From: 70-18 sp041691815
GTDB lineage: Bacteria > Pseudomonadota > Alphaproteobacteria > Acetobacterales > Acetobacteraceae
Assembly (NCBI GenBank): GCA_041691815.1
Contig: JBEPTZ010000001.1
Coordinates: forward strand, 46,397-110,396
Length of the DNA stretch: 64,000 bases
Direction: 5' to 3'
In this document: in pieces, positions 13,328-21,459 of the stretch
Layout: each line of letters begins with the position of its first letter
Numbering within the stretch: position 1 is the stretch's first letter
Position numbers and translations under genes: made by a program
Notes under the pieces: generated by a model
Database searches by the model: none
What the model saw: only the letters and a program-made list of their open reading frames with translations
Told to the model about the DNA's origin: nothing

Positions 13328-13558
13328 ATGGCCGGTGATGGGTTGGGCGGGGTCTATCGCGGCACAGTGCTGAACACCGCTGACCCCAGTGGCGCCGGCC
13401 GAATACAGGTGCTGGTGCCGGCGATCAGCGGACAGACCTCCGGCTGGGCGATGCCCTGCGAGCCGATGCCGAAATTTGAGGCCGGCGATACCGCCTGGGT
13501 GATGTTCGAGGGCGGCGATGCCAGCCGCCCGGTCTGCGTCGGCCGAATGTCGAGTTGA
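13328..13558 (+). CDS. Orphan 76-residue OB-fold protein resembling the N-terminal domain of phage baseplate gp5 / VgrG
   Basis: The whole protein looks like one gp5-type OB domain: VYRGTVLNTADPSGAGRIQV, then WAMPCEPMPKFEAGD, then WVMFEGGDASRPVCVGR, matching the family pattern of G-x-V, GR-x-x-V and V-F-x-GD-x-x-P-V-x-G. In phage tails and type VI systems this domain sits in the spike or hub. No tail, spike or T6SS gene is adjacent. GGGAG precedes the ATG by 7 bases, and it lies just upstream of tarD. Either a tail-protein remnant or a reused stand-alone domain. Confidence 0.7.
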   Translation: MAGDGLGGVYRGTVLNTADPSGAGRIQVLVPAISGQTSGWAMPCEPMPKFEAGDTAWVMFEGGDASRPVCVGRMSS

Positions 13559-13633
13559 TCCAGCACGCCGCGCTGGAAGCCGGCGCGGCGGCGGTGTAGC
13601 ACAGGCGCTCACCGTCCGCCGGAGCGCCACCGC

Positions 13634-14803
13634 ATGTCCGTCCGCATCCTCGAAGTGCGCGAGATCAGCCGCCCAATCGCCTCGCCGATCCGCAATGCCT
13701 ATATCGATTTCAGCAAGATGACCACCAGCCTGGTGGCCGTGGTCACCGATGCGGTGCGCGACGGCAAACGGGTGGTCGGCTACGGCTTCAACTCCAATGG
13801 CCGCTACGGCCAGGGCGGGCTGATCCGCGAACGCTTCGCCGACCGGGTAACCGGTGCCGCGCCTGCCAGCCTGCTGAACCAAACCGGCGACAATCTCGAC
13901 CCGGACCGCGTCTGGGCGGCGATGATGAGCAACGAGAAGCCCGGCGGCCACGGCGAGCGCTCGGTCGCGGTCGGCACCATCGACATGGCGGTGTGGGATG
14001 CCACCGCCAAGATCGCCGGCAAGCCGCTGTTCCGCCTGCTGGCCGAGCGCCACGGCATCGCCGCCGATCCGCGGGTGTTCGTCTACGCCGCCGGCGGCTA
14101 CTACTACCCCGGCAAGGGGCTGGAGGCGCTGCGGGCGGAAATGCGCAAGCACCTCGATCGCGGTTACACCGTGGTCAAGATGAAGATCGGCGGCGCCACG
14201 CTGGCCGACGACCAGGCTCGTATCGAGGCGGTGCTGGCGGAACTGGATGGCCACGCGCGGCTGGCGGTCGACGCCAATGGCCGCTTCGACCTGGAAACCG
14301 CGATCGCCTACGCCAAGATGCTGCGCCAGTATCCGCTGTTCTGGTACGAGGAGGCCGGCGACCCGCTGGACTACCAGCTTCAGGCCGCGCTCGGCGAATT
14401 CTACCCCGGCACCATGGCCACCGGCGAGAACCTGTTCAGCCACCAGGACGCCCGCAACCTGCTGCGCTATGGCGGCATGCGGCCAGACCGCGACATCCTG
14501 CAATTCGACTGCGCGCTCAGCTACGGGCTGTGCGAGTTCCAGCGCACCCTGGCGGTGCTGCACGCCGCCGGCTGGTCGTGGCGGCAGGTGATCCCGCATG
14601 GCGGCCACCAGATGTCGCTGAACATCGCCGCCGGCCTCGGGCTGGGCGGCAATGAGAGTTATCCGGACCTGTTTCAGCCCTATGGCGGCTTTCCCGACGG
14701 GGTGCGGGTGCAGGACGGCCACATCGTCATGCCGGAACTGCCCGGCATCGGCTTCGAGGGCAAGGCCGATCTGTACGCCGCGATGCGCGATCTCGCATCA
14801 TAA
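13634..14803 (+). CDS. tarD: D(-)-tartrate dehydratase (enolase superfamily)
   Basis: The 389-residue protein is very close, as I remember it, to the characterised Bradyrhizobium D-tartrate dehydratase, which converts D-tartrate to oxaloacetate. The KxK motif VVKMKIGG puts the base at Lys184, and IPHGGHQ puts the other at His322, the same numbers as the published catalytic pair. The expected Mg2+ ligands are Asp213 (AVDANG), Glu239 (WYEE) and Glu265 (ATGENL). GERSVAVGTIDMAVWD is typical of the superfamily. It stands alone, without an obvious tartrate transporter; it converges with the methyltransferase gene 4 bases away. Confidence 0.93.
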   Translation: MSVRILEVREISRPIASPIRNAYIDFSKMTTSLVAVVTDAVRDGKRVVGYGFNSNGRYGQGGLIRERFADRVTGAAPASLLNQTGDNLDPDRVWAAMMSNEKPGGHGERSVAVGTIDMAVWDATAKIAGKPLFRLLAERHGIAADPRVFVYAAGGYYYPGKGLEALRAEMRKHLDRGYTVVKMKIGGATLADDQARIEAVLAELDGHARLAVDANGRFDLETAIAYAKMLRQYPLFWYEEAGDPLDYQLQAALGEFYPGTMATGENLFSHQDARNLLRYGGMRPDRDILQFDCALSYGLCEFQRTLAVLHAAGWSWRQVIPHGGHQMSLNIAAGLGLGGNESYPDLFQPYGGFPDGVRVQDGHIVMPELPGIGFEGKADLYAAMRDLAS

Positions 14804-14806
14804 TCG

Positions 14807-15445
14807 CTACGGTTCGACCCGATAAAGCGTCACCTCGCGCTCGACGCGGTCCTCCAGTTCCAGCGTGGTCGGCACCGTCATCCGCAGCAAGGCCCTGAGG
14901 CCCTCACGCGGCAGGTAGGCGCGGCCGGGATCGGCGATCCAGACCTCGGCGCTGGCCGCCATGCGGCGCAGCCAGGGCAGGATATGGCCGGTCATTGGCG
15001 CCTCGTAGCACACGTCGCCGCACAGGATCAGGTCCCAGCGGCAGTCCTGGCCGACCACGTCGCCGCTGACGGTGAGCGCCACGCGGTTCGCGGCAGCGTT
15101 GCAGCGGATGGCGGCAAGCGCCAGCGGATCGATCTCGGCGGTCTCCACGCTGGCCGCCCCGGCGCGGGCGCAGGCAATCGCCGCCAGCCCGCCACCGGCG
15201 GCGAAATCCAGCACCCGACGCCCGGCGACCAGTTCGGGATGATCCAGCACGTGCCGCGCCAGCACCTGGCTGCCAGGCCAGGCGAACGCCCAGAACGGTG
15301 GCGCAATGTTGTTCTGCCGCAGCCAGTCTTCGGTGGCCTGCCAGATCGGGGTGATCTCGGTGGCCAGGTGCAATGCGATCTCCGGCACCATTTTGGCGTG
15401 GCCGAGGCGGGTATTGGCACGCAAAAACGCCTCGGAATCGGTCAA
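14807..15445 (-). CDS. Class I SAM-dependent methyltransferase, similar to the ETF-beta lysine methyltransferase / PrmA-like group
   Basis: About 212 residues. Motif I is RRVLDFAAGGGLAAIAC, followed by the acidic end of strand 2 (TAEIDPLALAAI) and WDLILCGDVCYE, an arrangement seen in METTL20-like protein lysine methyltransferases. The N-terminal region (TRLGHAKMVPEIALHLA, PPFWAFAWPGSQVLARHVL) is also typical of that alphaproteobacterial group. I chose the TTG at 15445 because it overlaps the ubiA stop as TTGA; the first internal ATG would remove the N-terminal motif. Substrate assignment to ETF-beta is inference from family resemblance. Confidence 0.75.
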   Translation of the reverse strand: MTDSEAFLRANTRLGHAKMVPEIALHLATEITPIWQATEDWLRQNNIAPPFWAFAWPGSQVLARHVLDHPELVAGRRVLDFAAGGGLAAIACARAGAASVETAEIDPLALAAIRCNAAANRVALTVSGDVVGQDCRWDLILCGDVCYEAPMTGHILPWLRRMAASAEVWIADPGRAYLPREGLRALLRMTVPTTLELEDRVEREVTLYRVEP

Positions 15446-16341
15446 AACCGGCCCAGAAGCAGCGCAAACCCGATCGCCAGCCCCACCTCGCGGTTGGATT
15501 TGAACAGCCGCAGGCAATGTCCGGGATCGTCGATATCCAGCGTCACCACCTGCCGCGCCAGCAGTGCCGCCGGCAGCGCCAGCGCCAGATAGAAATACCA
15601 GCCGATCCCGCCCAGCCAGCCGGAGAACGCCAGCAGCGCCACCGTGGCACCATAGCAGCCGACCAGGAACGGCGCGGTCTGCTCGCCCCACAGCCGCGCG
15701 GTGGAGCGCACGCCGACCAGCGCGTCATCCTCGCGGTCCTGATGCGCGTAGATGGTGTCGTAGCCCAAAATCCACGCGAAAGCAGCGGCATACAGCGCCG
15801 CGGCGGGCCAGCCGAGATGCCCGGACGCCGCGGCATAGCCCATCGGCGCGCCCCAGCTGAAGGTCAGGCCCAGCATCGCCTGCGGCCACCACGTCACCCG
15901 CTTGGCCAGCGGATAGCTGACCACCAGCAGCAGCGACGCCACCCCCAGCAGCTGCGCCAGATGGTTCAGTTGCAGCAGGATCAGCAGCCCGCCGGCCAGC
16001 AGCGCCGCCAGAAACCCGAAAGCATGGCGCAGCCGCAGCGCGCCCGACGCCAGCGGCCGGCCGGCGGTGCGCGTCACCTTGCGGTCGAGATCGCGGTCCC
16101 AGATGTCGTTCACCACGCAGCCCGCCCCGCGCATCAGGAAACTGCCGATGAAGAACAGCGCGATCAGCCACGCGGTCCGCCCCGGCGCGGCACCGGCCAG
16201 CAGGATCGCCCACAGCCCCGGCAGGAACAGCAGCCAGGCGCCGATCGGCCGGTCCAGCCGGGCGAGATGCACGTAGGGCACCCAGGCGGCGGGCAGACGG
16301 GCGACCCATCCGGACCTCGAGATATCGGTATACGGCTGCAT
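15442..16341 (-). CDS. ubiA: 4-hydroxybenzoate polyprenyltransferase UbiA
   Basis: A 299-residue integral membrane prenyltransferase that attaches the polyprenyl tail to 4-hydroxybenzoate in ubiquinone synthesis. Both Asp-rich Mg2+/pyrophosphate motifs are present: NDIWDRDLDRKV with RTAGRPLASG, and YDTIYAHQDREDD. RLDRPIGAWLLFLPGLW at the N-terminus is typical of UbiA. Several hydrophobic helices follow. Its ATG is only 21 bp from the divergent rsmE ATG, so the two promoters must lie within or overlap coding sequence. Confidence 0.95.
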   Translation of the reverse strand: MQPYTDISRSGWVARLPAAWVPYVHLARLDRPIGAWLLFLPGLWAILLAGAAPGRTAWLIALFFIGSFLMRGAGCVVNDIWDRDLDRKVTRTAGRPLASGALRLRHAFGFLAALLAGGLLILLQLNHLAQLLGVASLLLVVSYPLAKRVTWWPQAMLGLTFSWGAPMGYAAASGHLGWPAAALYAAAFAWILGYDTIYAHQDREDDALVGVRSTARLWGEQTAPFLVGCYGATVALLAFSGWLGGIGWYFYLALALPAALLARQVVTLDIDDPGHCLRLFKSNREVGLAIGFALLLGRF

Positions 16342-16362
16342 GCTGCTACTGTGCCCGTCACC

Positions 16363-17070
16363 ATGACCGGGTCAATCCGCCTTTTCGTGCCTGACGCGCT
16401 GCAATCGGGCGTCGCCGTCGCGCTATCCGCCGCCCAGGCGCATTATCTCGCCAGCGTGATGCGCCGCGCGGTCGGCGACGCGGTGCTCCTGTTCAATGGC
16501 CGCGATGGCGAGTTCCTCGCCCGGATCGCCGTGATCAGGCGTGACCGGGCCGAACTCGCGGTGGAGCAGCAGAGCCGCGCACAAGCGCCGGAATCAGATC
16601 TCTGGCTGGCCTTCGCGCTGCTGAAACGCGACGCCACCGACCTGGTGGTGCAGAAGGCGACCGAACTGGGCGTCTCCCGCCTGCTGCCGGTGTTCACCGA
16701 GCGAACCAATGCCGGCCGGGTCAACCTGGACCGGCTGCACGCCATCGCCACCGAGGCCGCCGAGCAGAGCGAACGCCTGAGCGTGCCCGAGATCGCCGCC
16801 CCGGCCAGGCTCGGCGCGCTGCTGGCCGACTGGCCGCTGGGCCGGCCGCTGTTTGCCGCAATCGAGCGCGAGGCGGCCCCAGCCATCCGCCCAATGCATG
16901 GCCCCTGCGCGTTTCTGGTGGGTCCGGAGGGCGGTTTCGCGCCGGCGGAGGTTGAACTGCTGCGCCGGCAACCCTTCTTACAGGCTGTCCATCTGGGTCC
17001 GCGCATCCTGCGCGCCGAGACGGCAGCCATCGTCGGCTTGGCATTGTTGCAGGCGGGTGTCGGCGGCTAG
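16363..17070 (+). CDS. rsmE: 16S rRNA (uracil(1498)-N(3))-methyltransferase RsmE
   Basis: A 235-residue SPOUT-family enzyme methylating U1498 of 16S rRNA. The N-terminal PUA-like part has HYLASVMRRAVGD; the SPOUT part contains QKATELGVSRLLPVFTERT, the SAM-knot FLVGPEGGFAPAEVELL and LGPRILRAETA, all typical of RsmE. The ATG at 16363 was taken; an in-frame GTG four codons upstream is possible. The ubiA/rsmE/gshA arrangement is familiar in alphaproteobacteria. Confidence 0.95.
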   Translation: MTGSIRLFVPDALQSGVAVALSAAQAHYLASVMRRAVGDAVLLFNGRDGEFLARIAVIRRDRAELAVEQQSRAQAPESDLWLAFALLKRDATDLVVQKATELGVSRLLPVFTERTNAGRVNLDRLHAIATEAAEQSERLSVPEIAAPARLGALLADWPLGRPLFAAIEREAAPAIRPMHGPCAFLVGPEGGFAPAEVELLRRQPFLQAVHLGPRILRAETAAIVGLALLQAGVGG

Positions 17071-17120
17071 ACTTCCTCCTCAACGACCGCGCCGCCGCGG
17101 ATGCAGCAAACGGAACACTG

Positions 17121-18524
17121 ATGTCCAACCCCGGAGACGCCGACGCGACCCCCATCACGTCGGAGCGACAGCTTGCCGACTACATTGCCGTCGGCTGCAA
17201 GCCGCCGGAACGCTTCACCATCGGCACCGAGCACGAGAAATTCGGTTTTCGCGCGCCGGACCTGCTGACGCCGCCGTACGAGCCGGGCGGCATCCGCGCG
17301 CTGCTGGAGGGCATGATGGCCGGCGGCGGCTGGGAGCCAATCCTCGACCGCGGCAATCCGATCGGGCTGAACAGCACCGGTGCGCCGAACCGCCTGGGCC
17401 AGCCAACCAGCGGCGCCATCTCGCTGGAGCCCGCCGGGCAGTTGGAACTGTCCGGCGGGCTGATGCGCGACCTGCACGCCACCCGCGCCGAGTTCGAGAC
17501 GCATTTCGCCGAAGTCCGCGCCGCCGCCGAGCCGCTCGGCCTCGGCTTCGCGCCGCTCGGCTTTCACCCGATGGGCACCCGCGAGTCGATGCCGTGGATG
17601 CCCAAGGGCCGCTATGCGCTGATGCGCCGCTACATGCCGCTGGTCGGCTCGCTTGGGCTGGACATGATGACCCGCACCTGCACCGTGCAGGTCAACCTGG
17701 ATTACGCCAGCGAGGCCGACATGGTGGCCAAGCTGCGCGTCGCCCTGGCGCTGCAGCCGGTCGCCAGCGCGCTGTTCGCCAATTCGCCATTTTCCGAAGG
17801 CAAGCCGAACGGCTTCCTGTCGTACCGATGTCAGGTCTGGACCGATACCGACAACGACCGCTCCGGCATCCCGCCCTGCGTGTTCGAGCAGGGCTTCGGC
17901 TTCGAGCGCTACGTGCAGTGGCTGCTCGACGTGCCGATGTATTTCGTATTTCGCGACAATCGCTACATCGACGTCGCCGGCCGCTCGTTCCGCGACTTCA
18001 TGGCGGGCAAGCTGGATGTGCCGGGGGTGGGCGAGGCGACCATCGGCGATTTCGCCGACCATATGACCACCGCCTTCACCGATGTGCGGCTCAAGCGGTT
18101 CCTGGAAATGCGCGGCGCCGATGCCGGCAGCCTCGAGATGATGGTCGCGCAGTCCGCCCTGTGGGTCGGCCTGCTCTACGATCCGGCGGCGCTGGCGGCG
18201 GCCAGGGCGCTGGTGGCCAGCCGGCCGTGGACCGAATTTGTCGCCCTGCGCCCGCTGGTGCCGCATACCGCGCTGGACACCAGGCTGGTGGGTGACTCCG
18301 GCGGCACGGTGCGCGATCTGGCGCGCGAGATGGTGGCGATCGCCGGCGACGGCCTGCGCGCCCGCGCCATCCGCGACGCCCAGGGGCGCGACGAATCCGT
18401 GCATTTGGCGCCGCTGGAAGCGCTGGCGGCCGGCGGGCCGACCCAGGCGGAACGTTGGCTGGAGCGCTATCACGGCGCCTGGCGCGGCGATACCTCACGT
18501 ATTTTCGCCGAGGCGGCCATCTGA
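17121..18524 (+). CDS. gshA: Glutamate-cysteine ligase, alphaproteobacterial/plant type
   Basis: The 467-residue protein catalyses the first step of glutathione synthesis, joining glutamate to cysteine with ATP. GTEHEKFGF near the N-terminus and TRTCTVQVNLDY, typical of the plant/alphaproteobacterial GshA class, identify it; length agrees with that class. It lies 50 bp after rsmE on the same strand and may be co-transcribed. The gene ends just before a nested palindrome (18536-18584). Confidence 0.95.
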   Translation: MSNPGDADATPITSERQLADYIAVGCKPPERFTIGTEHEKFGFRAPDLLTPPYEPGGIRALLEGMMAGGGWEPILDRGNPIGLNSTGAPNRLGQPTSGAISLEPAGQLELSGGLMRDLHATRAEFETHFAEVRAAAEPLGLGFAPLGFHPMGTRESMPWMPKGRYALMRRYMPLVGSLGLDMMTRTCTVQVNLDYASEADMVAKLRVALALQPVASALFANSPFSEGKPNGFLSYRCQVWTDTDNDRSGIPPCVFEQGFGFERYVQWLLDVPMYFVFRDNRYIDVAGRSFRDFMAGKLDVPGVGEATIGDFADHMTTAFTDVRLKRFLEMRGADAGSLEMMVAQSALWVGLLYDPAALAAARALVASRPWTEFVALRPLVPHTALDTRLVGDSGGTVRDLAREMVAIAGDGLRARAIRDAQGRDESVHLAPLEALAAGGPTQAERWLERYHGAWRGDTSRIFAEAAI

Positions 18525-18535
18525 TACGTACATGA

Positions 18536-18584
18536 TACGCAATAACATGGCGTGAAGACTGGTTTCACGCGGCGATATTGCGTA
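18536..18584. promoter_or_regulatory. Nested palindrome upstream of the BTAD/TPR regulator
   Basis: An outer perfect inverted repeat TACGCAATA (18536-18544) / TATTGCGTA (18576-18584) encloses an inner one, GCGTGAA (18550-18556) / TTCACGC (18564-18570). TGATACG occurs three times around it (18522, 18533, 18591). It lies between gshA and the regulator gene, 42 bases before the regulator's ATG. It could be an operator for the regulator, a gshA terminator-like stem (no T-tract follows), or both. Confidence 0.65.
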
Positions 18585-18625
18585 AACACTTGATACGGTA
18601 ATCCAAATGGACGTCTTATTCATCG

Positions 18626-20785
18626 ATGGTTTCGGGGTCACAGGATAGATTCCCTGGCGGGGGAAGCGGCGGAGGCGGGGGCGACCCGGTGCTGGTGCGT
18701 CTGCGGCTGATCGGCCAGATGGAAGCCTGGACGCTGACCAGCGAAAGCATCCTGCCAACCGGCCGCAAGACCCGTGCCCTGCTGGCGGTGCTGGCGCTCT
18801 CCGCACCCCGGCCGGTGCTGCGCGGCAAGCTGGCCGAACTGCTGTGGAGCCGCCGGCCCGAGGAGCAGGCCCGCGCCTCGCTGCGGCAGGAAATCCACCG
18901 GCTGCTGGAGGCGTTGAACCCGGTGGGTGCGCAAATCCTGTCGATCAACCGCGACCATCTGGCGCTGCGCCCCGGCACCGTCTGGGTGGATGTGGAGGAG
19001 GTGCTGCGCGCCTCGCCGACCAAGCCCGCCGCATTGTCGCTGCTGGACGGCGAGTTGCTGGAAGACCTCGACGGCGTCGACCCCAGTTTCGACGGCTGGC
19101 TGACCGGCGAGCGCGAGCGGGTGCGCGACCGGGCGCGGCAACTGGCGGAAACCCTGCTGCGGGAAAAAACCGACCCGGAAACGGTGATCCCGGCCGCCCA
19201 GCAGCTCCTGGGCATCGACCGCACCCATGAAGGCGCCTGGCGGGCATTGATGCGCGCCTATGCCGGGCGCGGCGAGCGCGGCATGGCGATCCAGGCGTTC
19301 GAACGCTGCCGCACCGTGCTGGCCGAACTGCTCGACGCCCAGCCTTCCGAGGAAACCCTGCGGCTGCTTGGCGAAATCCGCACCGTCGGCCCGGCCGCGC
19401 GCGCCGCCGCCGCGGTAGGATCGCCGCCACCGCCGGCCCCCCGGCCGGAACTTCGCGCCGAATTCCGCCCACCCGCCCGCCCCGATGCGCGGCCGGACCT
19501 GCGTGGCGACTCGCGCGGCATCGAGCGGCTGGATTCCCGCCAGGACTCGCGCCCGCTGGCACCACGCGGCGGCGCCCGTGTCGGCGTGCTGCCGCTGCAA
19601 CTGGTCGGCACCACCGAAGCCGAAGCGCATCTGTCCACCGGGCTGGCCGACGAGATCACCTCGGCGCTGGCGCGGTTCCGCTGGATGTTCCTGGTCTCCT
19701 CCTCGTCGCTGGCCCGCTACGCCACCCAGACCCGCGACGAGATGGCGATCCGCCGCGCCTTCAACATCGATTTTCTGCTCGACGGCACCATCCAGCGGGT
19801 CGGCGACCGGCTGCGGGTGGCGTTGCGCCTGCTCGACCTGCGCGCCGGCAACCAGGTGGTCTGGTCGCGCCGGTTCGACCGCGAGGTGCACGACCTGCTG
19901 ACCATGCAGGACGAGATCGCCGCCGAAGTGGTGGCGCAGATCGATCCGGAAATCCTGCTGATCGAGGCGCAGCGCGTCGCCAGCCGGCCGTCGCACGACC
20001 CGTCGGCCTACGACCTGGTGCTGCGCGCCATCCCGCTGATCAGCCGGCTGGACAAGCCGCTGTTCATGGAGGCCGGCGACCTGCTGCGCCAGGCAGTGGC
20101 GCTGGAGCCGGATTACGCCGCCGCGCATGCTTGGTACGCCTATTGGCACATCTTCCTGCACGGCCAGCGCTGGACCGACACGCCGGAAGAGTCGATGGCT
20201 GAGGCCGGGCGGCTGGCGGAGCGGGCGATCACCCTCGATCCGCAGGACGCCAAGGCGCTGACCATCGCCGGCCATGTGCGCGCCTTCATGCATCGCCGCC
20301 TGCGTGAGGCGCTGGCGCTGCACGAGCGGGCGCTGATGCTGAACCCCAATCTGGCGATGGCCTGGGTGCTCTCTGGCGTCACCCACGCCTATCTCGGCGA
20401 TCTTGCCGAAGCCGAGCGGCGGGTGGCGCGCTACAAGCTGCTGTCGCCGTTCGACCCGCACGCCTATTTTTTCGACACCGCGCGCATCATCGTCGCTTTG
20501 CTGAAGCGCGACTACGAGGTCGCCGCCGAGATCGGCCGCGAGGTCAGCCAGATGAACCCGGCCTTCGAAGGCGCCTGCAAGCCGTATCTCGCCGCACTCG
20601 GTCATCTCGGCCAGTTGCAGGAGGCCGAGGCGGTGCGCGAGCGGCTGATGTCGATCGAGCCGGAATTCAGCATCGAGAGCTTCATCGCCGCCAGTCCGTT
20701 CGAACGGATTGAAGATCGCGAGCACTACGCGCTGGGGCTGCGGCTGGCCGGCATTCCGGAGGCCGCCGAAGTTACGACTACCTGA
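18626..20785 (+). CDS. Transcriptional activator-like protein with OmpR-type winged helix, BTAD, TolB-like and TPR regions
   Basis: A 719-residue soluble protein. Residues about 25-115 form an OmpR-like winged helix (LRLIGQMEAWTL ... LRQEIHRLLEAL), and 115-250 a bacterial transcriptional activation domain (RAYAGRGERGMAIQAFERCR). An Arg/Pro/Asp-rich linker (about 255-310) follows. Next comes a TolB-like alpha/beta region (GVLPLQLVGTTEAEAHLSTG, LDGTIQRVGDRLRVALRLLD) as found attached to adenylate cyclases and SARP/CadC-type regulators, then C-terminal TPR repeats (about 480-700). The ATG at 18626 has only a weak ribosome binding site. Its stop lies one base from the converging hyfI-like stop, making it a candidate regulator of that operon; this is proximity only. 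Confidence 0.85.
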   Translation: MVSGSQDRFPGGGSGGGGGDPVLVRLRLIGQMEAWTLTSESILPTGRKTRALLAVLALSAPRPVLRGKLAELLWSRRPEEQARASLRQEIHRLLEALNPVGAQILSINRDHLALRPGTVWVDVEEVLRASPTKPAALSLLDGELLEDLDGVDPSFDGWLTGERERVRDRARQLAETLLREKTDPETVIPAAQQLLGIDRTHEGAWRALMRAYAGRGERGMAIQAFERCRTVLAELLDAQPSEETLRLLGEIRTVGPAARAAAAVGSPPPPAPRPELRAEFRPPARPDARPDLRGDSRGIERLDSRQDSRPLAPRGGARVGVLPLQLVGTTEAEAHLSTGLADEITSALARFRWMFLVSSSSLARYATQTRDEMAIRRAFNIDFLLDGTIQRVGDRLRVALRLLDLRAGNQVVWSRRFDREVHDLLTMQDEIAAEVVAQIDPEILLIEAQRVASRPSHDPSAYDLVLRAIPLISRLDKPLFMEAGDLLRQAVALEPDYAAAHAWYAYWHIFLHGQRWTDTPEESMAEAGRLAERAITLDPQDAKALTIAGHVRAFMHRRLREALALHERALMLNPNLAMAWVLSGVTHAYLGDLAEAERRVARYKLLSPFDPHAYFFDTARIIVALLKRDYEVAAEIGREVSQMNPAFEGACKPYLAALGHLGQLQEAEAVRERLMSIEPEFSIESFIAASPFERIEDREHYALGLRLAGIPEAAEVTTT

Positions 20786-20786
20786 A

Positions 20787-21317
20787 CTATGGCTCGGCGG
20801 CCGCATTGGCCTCGATCAGCGCCCGCAGCCCGTCCAGCAGGGCGGCCGGGCTGGGCGGGCAGCCGCGGATCAGCAGGTCGACCGGCACCGCGCTGTCCAC
20901 CCCGCCAGTGATCGCGTAGCTGCCCTTGAACACCCCGCCATCGATCGCGCAATCGCCGACCGCGACCACGTATTTCGGGTCCGGCATGGCGTTCCAGGTG
21001 CGCTCCAGCGCCTCGTGCATGTTGCGGGTGACCGGGCCGGTGACCATCAGCACATCGGCGTGGCGCGGGCTGGCGACGAAGTGCAGGCCGAAGCGCGCCA
21101 GGTCGTAGACCACGCTGTGCAGCATCTGGATTTCCAACTCGCAGCCGTTGCAACTGCCGGCGTCCACCATGCGGATCGCCAGGCTGCGGCCGAGCTTGCG
21201 ATGGGCGGCGGCCTGCAGCCGGTCGGCCAGCGCCTGGGTGGCGGCTTCGTCGACCGGCGCGGCCGGGTCGGTGACCGGGCCGTGGCGCAGGGTGCGGGAG
21301 ATGTGGCGCCAGACCAT
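20787..21317 (-). CDS. Ehr complex Fe-S subunit (HyfI/NuoB-like)
   Basis: A 176-residue member of the NuoB/hydrogenase small-subunit family. Cys56 and Cys59 (GSCNGCE), Cys123 (GDCAIDGG) and Cys153 (RGCPPSP) form the complete ligand set for the proximal [4Fe-4S] cluster (N2 in complex I), so electron transfer is still possible. It is the last gene of the hyf-like operon, separated from hyfG by a dispersed element whose hairpin arm AAGAAGG lies 10 bases before its ATG. The role is to pass electrons to or from the active-site pocket of the large subunit. Confidence 0.92.
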   Translation of the reverse strand: MVWRHISRTLRHGPVTDPAAPVDEAATQALADRLQAAAHRKLGRSLAIRMVDAGSCNGCELEIQMLHSVVYDLARFGLHFVASPRHADVLMVTGPVTRNMHEALERTWNAMPDPKYVVAVGDCAIDGGVFKGSYAITGGVDSAVPVDLLIRGCPPSPAALLDGLRALIEANAAAEP

Positions 21318-21322
21318 CAGAA

Positions 21323-21454
21323 GGAAGCCTTCTTTGTTTGAAAACAAAGAAGCAAAAAAACTTCATCCCCTGGAGTGTACGGAGTCTCCGCACCTCGGTG
21401 TCGCAAGGCGGAAAAAGTTTTTTGCGCGCTTTTTTTCAAAAAAGCGCTGCTTCC
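21323..21454. repeat. Full dispersed hairpin element (copy 2 of 9), inside the Ehr operon
   Basis: About 132 bp bounded by GGAAG and CTTCC. The order is hairpin CTTCTTTGTTTG/AAAACAAAGAAG, A-tract CAAAAAAACTTCATCC, a core including GGAGTGTACGGAGTCTCC, then AAAAAGTTTTTTG and a second A/T hairpin ending GCGC. The A-tract/G+C core/T-tract layout looks like a bidirectional intrinsic terminator. It is 5 bases before the hyfI start and 5 bases after the hyfG stop, so read-through from hyfG into hyfI must cross it. Confidence 0.9.
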
Positions 21455-21459
21455 TTCTT

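Noticed and set aside
13259..13558. Prophage or tail module at the OB-fold gene
   Set aside because: Only one 76-residue domain is phage-like; no integrase, capsid, tail or lysis genes are near.
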